Positions 1-6,999 of a stretch of 11,793 nt of DNA are shown in pieces. Position 1 is the stretch's first letter; each line of letters starts with the position of its first letter. The translations under genes were made by a program, and so were the position numbers. The stretch lies in assembly GCA_947167745.1 (NCBI GenBank), contig CAMVJE010000042.1:1-11793 (forward strand), in the 5' to 3' direction. This DNA is from an uncultured Treponema sp. GTDB taxonomy: Bacteria > Spirochaetota > Spirochaetia > Treponematales > Treponemataceae. Below the pieces are notes generated by a model. That model was not told the DNA's origin. It did no database searches and was given only the letters and a program-made list of their open reading frames with translations.

Positions 1-90
1 CGCCGGGAAGGAAAATCATTGATTTATGCCCTCAGCGATGAGCATGTAAGCAAAATCCTGAACATGGGACTGGAACACATTGAGGAGTAA
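1..90 (+). CDS. ArsR/SmtB-family metal-sensing repressor, C-terminal fragment
   Basis: Only the last 29 codons are in the window; the gene begins upstream. The peptide starts with the end of the winged-helix wing (RREGKSLIYALSDEH) and continues into the final helix, ending GLEHIEE. In this fragment D13, H15, H26 and E29 have the spacing D-x-H-x10-H-x2-E, which is the alpha-5 zinc/cobalt site of SmtB-type repressors (Asp, His, His, Glu across the dimer interface). In that family, metal binding releases the operator and derepresses a metal exporter. The next gene on the same strand is a Zn/Cd-type exporting P-type ATPase, which fits. I infer that this repressor controls the ATPase, but the operator near its own promoter would be outside the window. 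The family call is fairly firm for so short a piece; the exact metal is inferred. Confidence 0.8.
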   Translation, partial: RREGKSLIYALSDEHVSKILNMGLEHIEE

Positions 91-98
91 CTGGAACC

Positions 99-147
99 AA
101 AAATCCAAACGAGCACGACAATGTAGGTGCTCGCTCCATGGATTTTT
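99..147 (+). terminator. Long hairpin after the ArsR gene, possible terminator or attenuator
   Basis: Bases 99-107 (AAAAATCCA) pair with 139-147 (TGGATTTTT), and 110-116 (CGAGCAC) pair with 127-133 (GTGCTCG). The internal loop is asymmetric and the apical loop has 10 bases. The U-run closes the stem on its 3' side, and the A-run on its 5' side would act the same way on the other strand. It starts 8 bases after the ArsR stop codon, as expected for a terminator. A partial read-through role is possible, because no convincing promoter is visible between it and the ATPase gene. Confidence 0.55.
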
Positions 148-157
148 GGATTCCTAC

Positions 158-181
158 GAGAATTTTTCAAGAAAAATTCTC
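158..181. repeat. Perfect inverted repeat, 10-bp arms
   Basis: Bases 158-167 (GAGAATTTTT) are the exact reverse complement of 172-181 (AAAAATTCTC), separated by CAAG. No U-tract follows, so it is not a standard terminator. It could be a dimeric repressor operator for the metal-responsive regulator or simply a second leader hairpin. It does not clearly match the SmtB-type operator pattern (TGAA-N6-TTCA). Confidence 0.6.
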
Positions 182-187
182 TCTTAG

Positions 188-224
188 CTTTTACACCGCA
201 TCCATGCGGTGCACAGTTTAAAAG
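188..224 (+). promoter_or_regulatory. Leader hairpin with CGCATCCATGCG core upstream of the ATPase gene
   Basis: Bases 194-201 (CACCGCAT) pair perfectly with 204-211 (ATGCGGTG). An outer helix can form between 188-193 (CTTTTA) and 219-224 (TAAAAG), with bases 212-218 bulged. The outer helix overlaps the start of the Shine-Dalgarno sequence AAAGGAG (221-227), so folding could limit ribosome access. The same 12-base core recurs before queH at 10971-10982 with different but still pairing flanks. Confidence 0.6.
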
Positions 225-233
225 GAGTAATTT

Positions 234-2342
234 ATGGAACATACACATGAACACAATCATCTTGGTGAACACATTCACTGCGACTGCGGACATTGCGGTC
301 ACGAACACGAGCATGGCCATGAGCATGAAGAACATGAATCTTGTCAGCACGAGAATGGTGACTGCCACTGCCACGAAGAGGAAGAAGAAACACCTCTCAA
401 GAAAATCCTTCTTTCATTCTTGATTTTTGTCGCTGCCCTTCTCGTCGAGCATCTTCCGATGTTTGCGGCAGACTCGCCTTTAATGTCTTCTTTGGCGAAA
501 AATTTTTCTTTCACAAACGATTTTCCAAGGCTCATTTACGGAGTCCTTTACCTCGCCGCCTTCCTGATTTGTGGCCGGGATGTCGTCAAAGGTGCAATTC
601 GCTCCATTCACAAGGGAAATGTTTTCGGCGAGCAATTTTTGATGACAGTAGCCTCTGTCGGTGCAATTTTTGTCGGTGAATTTGCCGAAGCCGTAGCCGT
701 CATGCTTTTCTATAATCTCGGTGAATTCGTTCAGGATTATGCAGTTGACCGTTCAAGAGATTCAATTTCCGCCCTCATGGATATAAGACCTGACAGGGCG
801 ACTGTCCTTCGTGATGGAAAAGAAATCGTCGTTTCCCCGGAAGAAGTTCAGATTGGCGAAGTTATCACCGTAAAGCCAGGGGAAAGAGTTCCGCTTGACG
901 GAATCATTATCGAAGGAAAATCTTTTGCAGATACTTCTGCCCTCACAGGCGAAAGTCTTCCCCGCCAGGTTTCTGCCGAAGCAAAAAGTGAAGTTCTTGC
1001 GGGCTTCGTAAATCAGACAGGTCTTCTTAAAATTAAAGTCACAAAATCTTACGGAGAAAGTGCTGTTTCAAGAATTCTCAACCTCACCGAAAAGGCCAGT
1101 GAGGTTAAGGCAAAGTCAGAGAAATTCATAGCCCGTTTCGCACGAGTTTACACGCCGATTGTCTGTATTGCAGCCCTTGCAGTCGCCGTCCTCCCGCCGC
1201 TCGCCCTGAACTTCTTTGCACCGGAGCTTTTCGCAAAATACGGCTGGTCTGTCTGGCTCTACCGTGCCCTCACATTCCTTGTCGTTTCCTGCCCATGCGC
1301 GCTTGTGATTTCTGTTCCGCTCGCCTTTTTCTGCGGAATCGGCTCAGCCTCAAAATCCGGCGTTCTTATCAAAGGCTCAAATTTCGTAGAAGTGCTTTCT
1401 AAAGCCAAAATCGCTGTATTTGATAAAACTGGAACTCTCACCAAGGGAATCTTTGATGTAGCCGAAGTCAATCCTTCAAATGGAATGACAGCTGACCAGC
1501 TTCTTGCAATCGCCACCCATGCCGAAAGCTATTCAAACCACCCGATTTCAAAATCACTCAAAAAAGCCCATCATTGCGTTCTCTGTGATGCCCTCAAAAT
1601 TCTGGAGCCGGAAGAAATCAGCGGATTTGGCATACGAGCGGTAGTTGAAGGAAAGAAAGTCTGTGCCGGTAACGCCAAATTCATGGAAAATGAAAAAATC
1701 ACCGGCTTTGAAAATGACAAACGAAAGGTAGCCGGAACAATAGTTCATGTGGCAGTTGACGGCACTTATTGCGGAAATATCGTGATTTCTGATCAGGAAA
1801 AAGAAGATTCTAAGCAAACGATTGGTAGTCTTAAAAAACTGGGAATCAAAAAAACGGTCATGCTCACAGGCGACACAGAAGCTAGTGCCAGCCTTGTTGC
1901 AGAAAATCTCGGTATCGATACTGTTTATGCAGAACTTCTCCCTGAAGATAAAGTTCAGAAGGTAGAGGAACTAATGAACGATAGTTTATTGATAAGGAAT
2001 CATGCCCCGTTAATTTTCGTTGGTGACGGAATCAACGACAGCCCAGTTCTTGCCCGGGCCGATGCTGGAATTGCGATGGGAGCCTTGGGAAGTGATGCCG
2101 CAATCGAGGCCGCCGATGTCGTAATCATGGACGATAAGCCCAGCCGACTCTTGGACGCAATCAAAATCTCCCGCCGAACGATGAGTGCTGTCTGGCAGAA
2201 CATATATTTCTCGATTGGAATCAAGGTGGCAATCATGCTGCTGAATGCAATCGGTCTTGGAAACATGTGGCTGGCCGTCTTCGGAGATGTCGGAGTTTGT
2301 ATCCTGGCTGTAGCCAACAGTGCCCGAGTTTTGAAAAAATAA
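234..2342 (+). CDS. P1B-type heavy-metal exporting ATPase (Zn/Cd/Pb, ZntA/CadA group) with His/Cys-rich N-terminus
   Basis: This 702-residue inner-membrane pump uses ATP to export divalent soft-metal ions. The start is set by Shine-Dalgarno AAAGGAG (221-227), six bases before the ATG. Visible P-type motifs are TGES (238-241) in the actuator, the membrane CPC metal site (353-355), phosphorylated D397 in DKTGT, HP (436-437) of the nucleotide domain, and GDGIND (597-602). K664 and D685 in the last two membrane segments match the Lys/Asp pair conserved in ZntA-type (P1B-2) pumps, which argues for Zn/Cd/Pb over copper. No CxxC heavy-metal-associated domain is present. Instead the first 47 residues hold 16 His and 6 Cys, including CDCGHC (16-21) and CHCH (44-47). 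The upstream ArsR/SmtB gene probably regulates it. Near the 3' end (1969-1986) it carries one copy of the dispersed palindrome described elsewhere. Family is certain; exact metal is inferred. Confidence 0.95.
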   Translation: MEHTHEHNHLGEHIHCDCGHCGHEHEHGHEHEEHESCQHENGDCHCHEEEEETPLKKILLSFLIFVAALLVEHLPMFAADSPLMSSLAKNFSFTNDFPRLIYGVLYLAAFLICGRDVVKGAIRSIHKGNVFGEQFLMTVASVGAIFVGEFAEAVAVMLFYNLGEFVQDYAVDRSRDSISALMDIRPDRATVLRDGKEIVVSPEEVQIGEVITVKPGERVPLDGIIIEGKSFADTSALTGESLPRQVSAEAKSEVLAGFVNQTGLLKIKVTKSYGESAVSRILNLTEKASEVKAKSEKFIARFARVYTPIVCIAALAVAVLPPLALNFFAPELFAKYGWSVWLYRALTFLVVSCPCALVISVPLAFFCGIGSASKSGVLIKGSNFVEVLSKAKIAVFDKTGTLTKGIFDVAEVNPSNGMTADQLLAIATHAESYSNHPISKSLKKAHHCVLCDALKILEPEEISGFGIRAVVEGKKVCAGNAKFMENEKITGFENDKRKVAGTIVHVAVDGTYCGNIVISDQEKEDSKQTIGSLKKLGIKKTVMLTGDTEASASLVAENLGIDTVYAELLPEDKVQKVEELMNDSLLIRNHAPLIFVGDGINDSPVLARADAGIAMGALGSDAAIEAADVVIMDDKPSRLLDAIKISRRTMSAVWQNIYFSIGIKVAIMLLNAIGLGNMWLAVFGDVGVCILAVANSARVLKK
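1969..1986 (-). repeat. Dispersed palindrome copy 1 (18-base form), inside the ATPase gene
   Basis: The + strand reads AACTA, an 8-base loop ATGAACGA, then TAGTT. On the - strand it matches the family consensus AACTATCGT plus TAGTT with four extra bases (TCAT) between. In the ATPase it encodes residues around LMNDSL (580-585), in the stretch just before the GDGIND hinge. Confidence 0.65.
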
Positions 2343-2362
2343 GAAGTCTTTTATTAAATCCC

Positions 2363-2382
2363 ATTTTGTGCTATCCTATAAC
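2363..2382 (+). promoter_or_regulatory. Candidate promoter for the giant activase gene
   Basis: An extended -10 lies at 2369-2377 (TG-C-TATCCT), inside the 12-base word ATTTTGTGCTAT (2363-2374). The same word forms the -10 region of the hemerythrin promoter on the other strand (7477-7488). The -35 region is poor (TTTATT-like near 2350-2355). A second -10-like TATAAC overlaps at 2377-2382. If used, the leader would be about 20 bases and would contain the Shine-Dalgarno GAGG. Confidence 0.4.
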
Positions 2383-2405
2383 TTTACTACTTAATGAGGT
2401 ATTAT

Positions 2406-5400
2406 ATGGAAGCACAGTTTGTACCAGCAGCAAAACCAATCCGAATGGGAATTGATGTAGGTTCTACGACGGTAAAAGTTGTCGCCCTTGATTCAAATGA
2501 TAAAATTCTTTTTGATGCTTACGAAAGGCATCGCGCAGATATTCGAAACACAATTATCACGGTTGTAAGCCGGGCTTTGGATAAACTCGAAGCTGAACTG
2601 CCTCTTGGTGCACAGCAAACTGTCAGTATCAAAGTTACTGGCTCTGGAGGCCTTTCAGTTTCTCAGTGGCTTAACATTCCTTTTATCCAGGAAGTTGTGG
2701 CAGCTACAACCGCAGTCAAAAAACTCATTCCACGAACAGATGTCGTAATCGAGCTTGGTGGTGAGGATGCTAAAATCACCTACTTTACAGGCGGTGTTGA
2801 CCAGCGAATGAACGGAACTTGTGCAGGTGGAACGGGAGCCTTCATCGATCAGATGGCTGCCCTCCTCGAAACTGACGCTTCCGGCCTCAATGAGCTTGCC
2901 CGTGGAGCAACAACAATTTACCCGATTGCAGCCCGCTGCGGTGTTTTTGCAAAAACTGATGTTCAGCCGCTTATTAACGAAGGAGCACGCCGTGAAGATA
3001 TTGCAGCTTCAATTTTCCAGGCTGTTGTTTCTCAGACCATCGGCGGCCTTGCCTGTGGTAAGCCAATCCGTGGAAATGTAGCTTTCCTGGGCGGTCCGCT
3101 TCACTTCCTTGACCAGCTCCGCCAGCGTTTTATCGAAACCCTTCATCTTGAAGGCGATGCAATCATTGTTCCGGAAAACAGCCAGCTTTTCGTTGCGGCA
3201 GGTTCTGCCCTCAGTGCCGAAAAATCACACGGCCTTACACGGGAAGTCAAAGTTTATCCAACTATCGCCAGCTTCCGTGAGAGCCTCAAAAATCTTGTCG
3301 GTGCTGAATTAAACGAAGTTCAGCGACTGGAGCCTCTTTTCAAAAATCAGGCTGAGCTTGATGAATTTACGGAGCGTCACGCAAAAGACAAAACAGAAAC
3401 AGCCCCACTTGCAGAAGCTTCCGGCCCGGTTTTCCTTGGTCTGGACGCAGGTTCAACAACAACGAAGGCTGTATTGATTGACCAGAAGGGCCGCATTCTC
3501 TGGAGATTCTACGATGTAAACGCCGGAAATCCAGTTGATTTGGCCGTTCGTGTCCTTAAAGATTTGTACAAAATTCTTCCTGAACACGCTTATATCGCCC
3601 GCTCAGTCTCAACTGGTTACGGTGAGGCTCTTTTCCAGGCTGCGCTTGGAGTCGACGCTGGCGAAGTTGAGACAATCACCCACTATCGTGCGGCAGATTT
3701 CTTTGTTCCCGGCGTTGAGTTTTTGCTGGATATTGGCGGTCAGGACATGAAATGTCTGCGCATGAAGGACGGCGCAATCGTTTCAATTCAGCTCAACGAA
3801 GCCTGTTCTTCTGGTTGTGGTTCATTCCTCGACAACTTTGCCCGCTCAATGGGTCTTTCCGTGCAGGAATTCAGCCAGAAAGCCCTGCTGGCACCAAAAC
3901 CTGTTGATCTTGGTAGCCGATGTACGGTCTTTATGAACAGTCGTGTTAAGCAGGCTCAAAAAGAAGGAGCTACAATCGCTGATATTTCAGCAGGTCTTTC
4001 TTATTCAGTAATCAAAAATGCCTTGTTCAAGGTAATCAAACTGCGAAATGCCCAGGAAATCGGTACAAAAATCGTCGTTCAGGGCGGAACTTTCAACAAC
4101 AATGCAGTTCTCCGTGCCTTTGAGAAAATTGCAGGCGTTCAGGTTTACCGCCCGGATGTTGCAGGTCTCATGGGTGCTTACGGTGCCGCCCTTATCGCTT
4201 ATGACCAGTGGCGGGATTTAACAGCTCCAAAACCCGGTGAAGAAATCGGATTCGTTCCACCAATCATTCATTCAAATATCGCAAAGGCAGACGAACTTGA
4301 GAATTTCAAAGTTGACCTTGAGCTTCGCCGATGTGGTGGATGTCAGAACAACTGTCTTCTTACAATCAATACATTCCATGCCGGCGGTTCACGCGGAACA
4401 AGCACATTCGTAACAGGAAACCGCTGTGAGCGTGGTGCCGAGCGAGCCGGAGCCGTTATCGATGCAGGAAACGCAAAGGCAAGCGGTGCCACAGACGAAA
4501 ACAAAGGATTGCCAAACCTCTTCAAATGGAAGTATGACCGCCTCTTCGGATACAAGCCTTTGCCGCTTTCAGAAGCACCTTTAGGAGAAGTCGGAATTCC
4601 CCGCGTACTCAACATGTATGAGAATTATCCGATGTGGTTTACATTCTTCACCGATTTGGGCTTCCGTGTCCGACTTTCACCACGTTCATCTCGTGCAGTT
4701 TATGAATCAGGTCTTGAAACAATTCCATCTGAGTCAGTCTGTTATCCGGCAAAGATTTCTCACGGACATATCATGCATCTCCTCAAAGTCGGATGCAAAT
4801 TCATCTTCCTTCCTTGTGCTCCCTACGAGCAGATTGAAGACACAGGCTCTGACAACCACTACAACTGTCCTATCGTAACAAGCTATTCTGAAGTCCTCAA
4901 AAACAATGTTGATGCCCTGCGCCAGGACAAGAGCGTTCTCTTTATGAATCCTTTCCTCCCAATCGAAAACAAGGAAAGGCTTGCAGAACGACTTTTTGAA
5001 GAACTTTCACCTCACTTCCCTTCACTCACCAAAGAAAAAATCAATCATGCTGTTGACGCAGGCTGGAAAGAACAGGAAAAATTCCGCAAGGAAGTCCAGC
5101 AGGCAGGCGAAGAAGCACTTGAAGAACTTATCTTGCGAGGCGGAAACGGTATCGTTCTTTGCGGCCGCCCTTATCACCTCGACCCGGAAATCAATCACGG
5201 TATTCCGGAAATGATAAACGGTCTTGGCCTTGCGGTCTTTACGGAAGAAAGTGTAGCTCATCTTGGAAAAGTCGAGCGACCGCTGCGAATCGTAGACCAG
5301 TGGACTTATCACAGCCGTCTTTATCGGGCAGGAAGTTTTGTCGCCGGAATGCCTAACCTGGAAATCGTACAGCTCACCAGCTTTGGCTGTGGTCTTGATG

Positions 5401-6929
5401 CAATTTCTTCAGATCAGGTTGATGAAATCCTCAAAGCCAAAGGAAGAATGTACACGCTGATTAAAATTGATGAAGGCTCAAATTTGGGTGCGGTACGAAT
5501 CCGAATCCGCTCCCTGATTGCGGCAGTCAAGGAAAGACAGCGAAACCGCCGCAAGCTGGAAACCCGGTCATCTGCATACCACCGAATGCCTTTTGAAAAG
5601 GAAATGAAATACACCCACACGATTCTTGCTCCACAGATGTCTCCGATTCACATGCGGCTTCATCAGCGTGTTTTCGAGAGCGAAGGCTACCGAATCGTCT
5701 TCCTTCCAGAAGTTGATAAAAAGGCCGTTGATGTCGGTCTCAAATATGTAAACAATGACGCTTGTTATCCGGCAATTCTCGTAACGGGTCAGCTTTTGTC
5801 TGCCCTCGAATCAGGAGAATATGACATCAATCATGTAAGCCTTGCAATCATTCAGACTGGCGGTGGCTGCCGAATGACAAACTATATCGGCTTTATCCGC
5901 CGTGCCCTGAATGATGCAGGCTGGGGTCACATTCCGGTCATTTCACTTTCTGCACAGGGACTGGAAAACAATCCGGGCTTTAAGCTCACATTCTCTCTCG
6001 GTAAGGGAATCGTCATGGCCTTCATTCTTGGAGACCTTTTGATTCAAGTTCTTTACCGAACCCGCCCGTACGAAGCCGAGCCAGGAAGCGCAAACGCCCT
6101 TTACGAAAAATGGAACAAAATCATCGGCGATACGCTGGGTAGCGGCAAAATGACACTGCACCGCTATCATAAAATAGTACGCGGAGTCGTCCGTGACTTC
6201 GACAATTTGCCTCTTCTCCCGATTAAAAAGCCAAGAGTTGCAATCGTCGGCGAAATTCTAGTTAAGCTTCATCCGACTGCAAACAACAACCTTGTTGATA
6301 CAATCGAAAAAGAAGGAGCGGAGTGTGTTCAGCCTGGATTCATCGACTTCCTGCTCTACAACTTCTCGGACAATATCTTCAAGCACAAGAATCTTGCCGT
6401 TCCTAAGAGCGGAGAGAGAATCGCCCGAATTCTTATCTGGCTCACAGAAAAATTCCGTGGCTATGTCACCAAAACTCTCAAAAAGAGCCGAAGATTCGAG
6501 CCGCCGACATCAATCTACGAAAAGATGGACTACGCAAAGGACATTATTTCTCTGGGCAATGTTACAGGCGAAGGCTGGTTCCTTACCGGTGAAATCGTAG
6601 ACTTGATTCATAATGGTGTTCGAAGTTTTGCCTGCGTTCAGCCTTTCGCATGTATGCCAAACCACATTTGTGGCCGTGGCGTAATCAAGGAATTGCGAAG
6701 ACGCTACCCAGAGGCAAACATCTCCGCAATTGACTACGATCCGGGAACAAGTGAAGTCAATCAGCTCAACCGACTCAAGCTGCTTCTTTCAAACGCACCT
6801 TACGGCTCACATCCTGATGAGGACAAAAACGGCCTTATCAATGGCAAGCCAGCTGAAAATGCAGACGAAGTTGCTGAAATGGAAGCTCGTCTCAAAGCTG
6901 ATATGGAAAGAGAAGCTGTCGGAGAATAA
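2406..6929 (+). CDS. Giant acyl-CoA dehydratase activase-like protein: two BadF/HgdC ATPase domains plus two HgdB-like halves
   Basis: 1507 residues from the ATG at 2406, chosen because GAGG (2396-2399) sits six bases upstream; an in-frame ATG at 2394 would add four residues. Domain 1 (about 14-270) opens with GIDVGSTT and carries C139 in GTCAGGTG and C178 in ARCGVF. Domain 2 (about 343-600) opens with LGLDAGSTTT and carries C467 and C471 in EACSSGCGS and C506 in SRCTVF. In HgdC-type activases such cysteine pairs from two subunits hold one [4Fe-4S] cluster, so this chain may form the dimer internally. C643, C646, C650 and C674 make a possible extra cluster site. Two HgdB-like halves follow (about 725-960 with C779 in CYPA; about 1068-1190 with C1120 in CYPA and C1155 in GGGCR), then C1410, C1416 and C1422. 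Known members of this long family have no assigned substrate that I can name. Likely cytoplasmic, oxygen-sensitive, ATP-driven electron transfer. Confidence 0.9.
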   Translation: MEAQFVPAAKPIRMGIDVGSTTVKVVALDSNDKILFDAYERHRADIRNTIITVVSRALDKLEAELPLGAQQTVSIKVTGSGGLSVSQWLNIPFIQEVVAATTAVKKLIPRTDVVIELGGEDAKITYFTGGVDQRMNGTCAGGTGAFIDQMAALLETDASGLNELARGATTIYPIAARCGVFAKTDVQPLINEGARREDIAASIFQAVVSQTIGGLACGKPIRGNVAFLGGPLHFLDQLRQRFIETLHLEGDAIIVPENSQLFVAAGSALSAEKSHGLTREVKVYPTIASFRESLKNLVGAELNEVQRLEPLFKNQAELDEFTERHAKDKTETAPLAEASGPVFLGLDAGSTTTKAVLIDQKGRILWRFYDVNAGNPVDLAVRVLKDLYKILPEHAYIARSVSTGYGEALFQAALGVDAGEVETITHYRAADFFVPGVEFLLDIGGQDMKCLRMKDGAIVSIQLNEACSSGCGSFLDNFARSMGLSVQEFSQKALLAPKPVDLGSRCTVFMNSRVKQAQKEGATIADISAGLSYSVIKNALFKVIKLRNAQEIGTKIVVQGGTFNNNAVLRAFEKIAGVQVYRPDVAGLMGAYGAALIAYDQWRDLTAPKPGEEIGFVPPIIHSNIAKADELENFKVDLELRRCGGCQNNCLLTINTFHAGGSRGTSTFVTGNRCERGAERAGAVIDAGNAKASGATDENKGLPNLFKWKYDRLFGYKPLPLSEAPLGEVGIPRVLNMYENYPMWFTFFTDLGFRVRLSPRSSRAVYESGLETIPSESVCYPAKISHGHIMHLLKVGCKFIFLPCAPYEQIEDTGSDNHYNCPIVTSYSEVLKNNVDALRQDKSVLFMNPFLPIENKERLAERLFEELSPHFPSLTKEKINHAVDAGWKEQEKFRKEVQQAGEEALEELILRGGNGIVLCGRPYHLDPEINHGIPEMINGLGLAVFTEESVAHLGKVERPLRIVDQWTYHSRLYRAGSFVAGMPNLEIVQLTSFGCGLDAISSDQVDEILKAKGRMYTLIKIDEGSNLGAVRIRIRSLIAAVKERQRNRRKLETRSSAYHRMPFEKEMKYTHTILAPQMSPIHMRLHQRVFESEGYRIVFLPEVDKKAVDVGLKYVNNDACYPAILVTGQLLSALESGEYDINHVSLAIIQTGGGCRMTNYIGFIRRALNDAGWGHIPVISLSAQGLENNPGFKLTFSLGKGIVMAFILGDLLIQVLYRTRPYEAEPGSANALYEKWNKIIGDTLGSGKMTLHRYHKIVRGVVRDFDNLPLLPIKKPRVAIVGEILVKLHPTANNNLVDTIEKEGAECVQPGFIDFLLYNFSDNIFKHKNLAVPKSGERIARILIWLTEKFRGYVTKTLKKSRRFEPPTSIYEKMDYAKDIISLGNVTGEGWFLTGEIVDLIHNGVRSFACVQPFACMPNHICGRGVIKELRRRYPEANISAIDYDPGTSEVNQLNRLKLLLSNAPYGSHPDEDKNGLINGKPAENADEVAEMEARLKADMEREAVGE

Positions 6930-6970
6930 AAAAATTCCCTTGTGCAGGTTTCATGGCTTGCACAAGGGAA
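6928..6970 (-). terminator. Intrinsic terminator of the hemerythrin gene, overlapping the end of the activase gene
   Basis: Bases 6935-6946 (TTCCCTTGTGCA) pair perfectly with 6959-6970 (TGCACAAGGGAA) over 12 bp, with a 12-base loop. On the - strand the stem is followed by seven U (complement of the A-run 6928-6934), giving a classic terminator about 30 bases past the hemerythrin stop. On the + strand the stem is followed by ATATTAACTTT with no good U-tract, so it may stop activase transcripts less efficiently. The A-run includes the last two bases of the activase stop codon. Confidence 0.9.
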
Positions 6971-6975
6971 ATATT

Positions 6976-6989
6976 AACTTTCGTTAGTT
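6976..6989 (+). repeat. Dispersed palindrome copy 2 (14-base form), intergenic
   Basis: AACTTTCGTTAGTT differs at one base from the consensus AACTATCGTTAGTT. The five-base arms TAACT (6975-6979) and AGTTA (6986-6990) can pair around TTCGTT, and a T-rich stretch follows. It could therefore also act as a weak second terminator for the + strand activase gene. It lies between the terminator hairpin and the hemerythrin stop. Confidence 0.6.
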
Positions 6990-6999
6990 AGATTTTCTT

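Noticed and set aside
158..181. Operator for the ArsR/SmtB repressor
   Set aside because: The arms do not give the TGAA-N6-TTCA pattern expected of SmtB-type operators, so I list it only as an inverted repeat.
188..224. Metabolite riboswitch or T-box upstream of the ATPase
   Set aside because: The structure is too small, lacks any known riboswitch core, and its hairpin core recurs before the unrelated queH gene.
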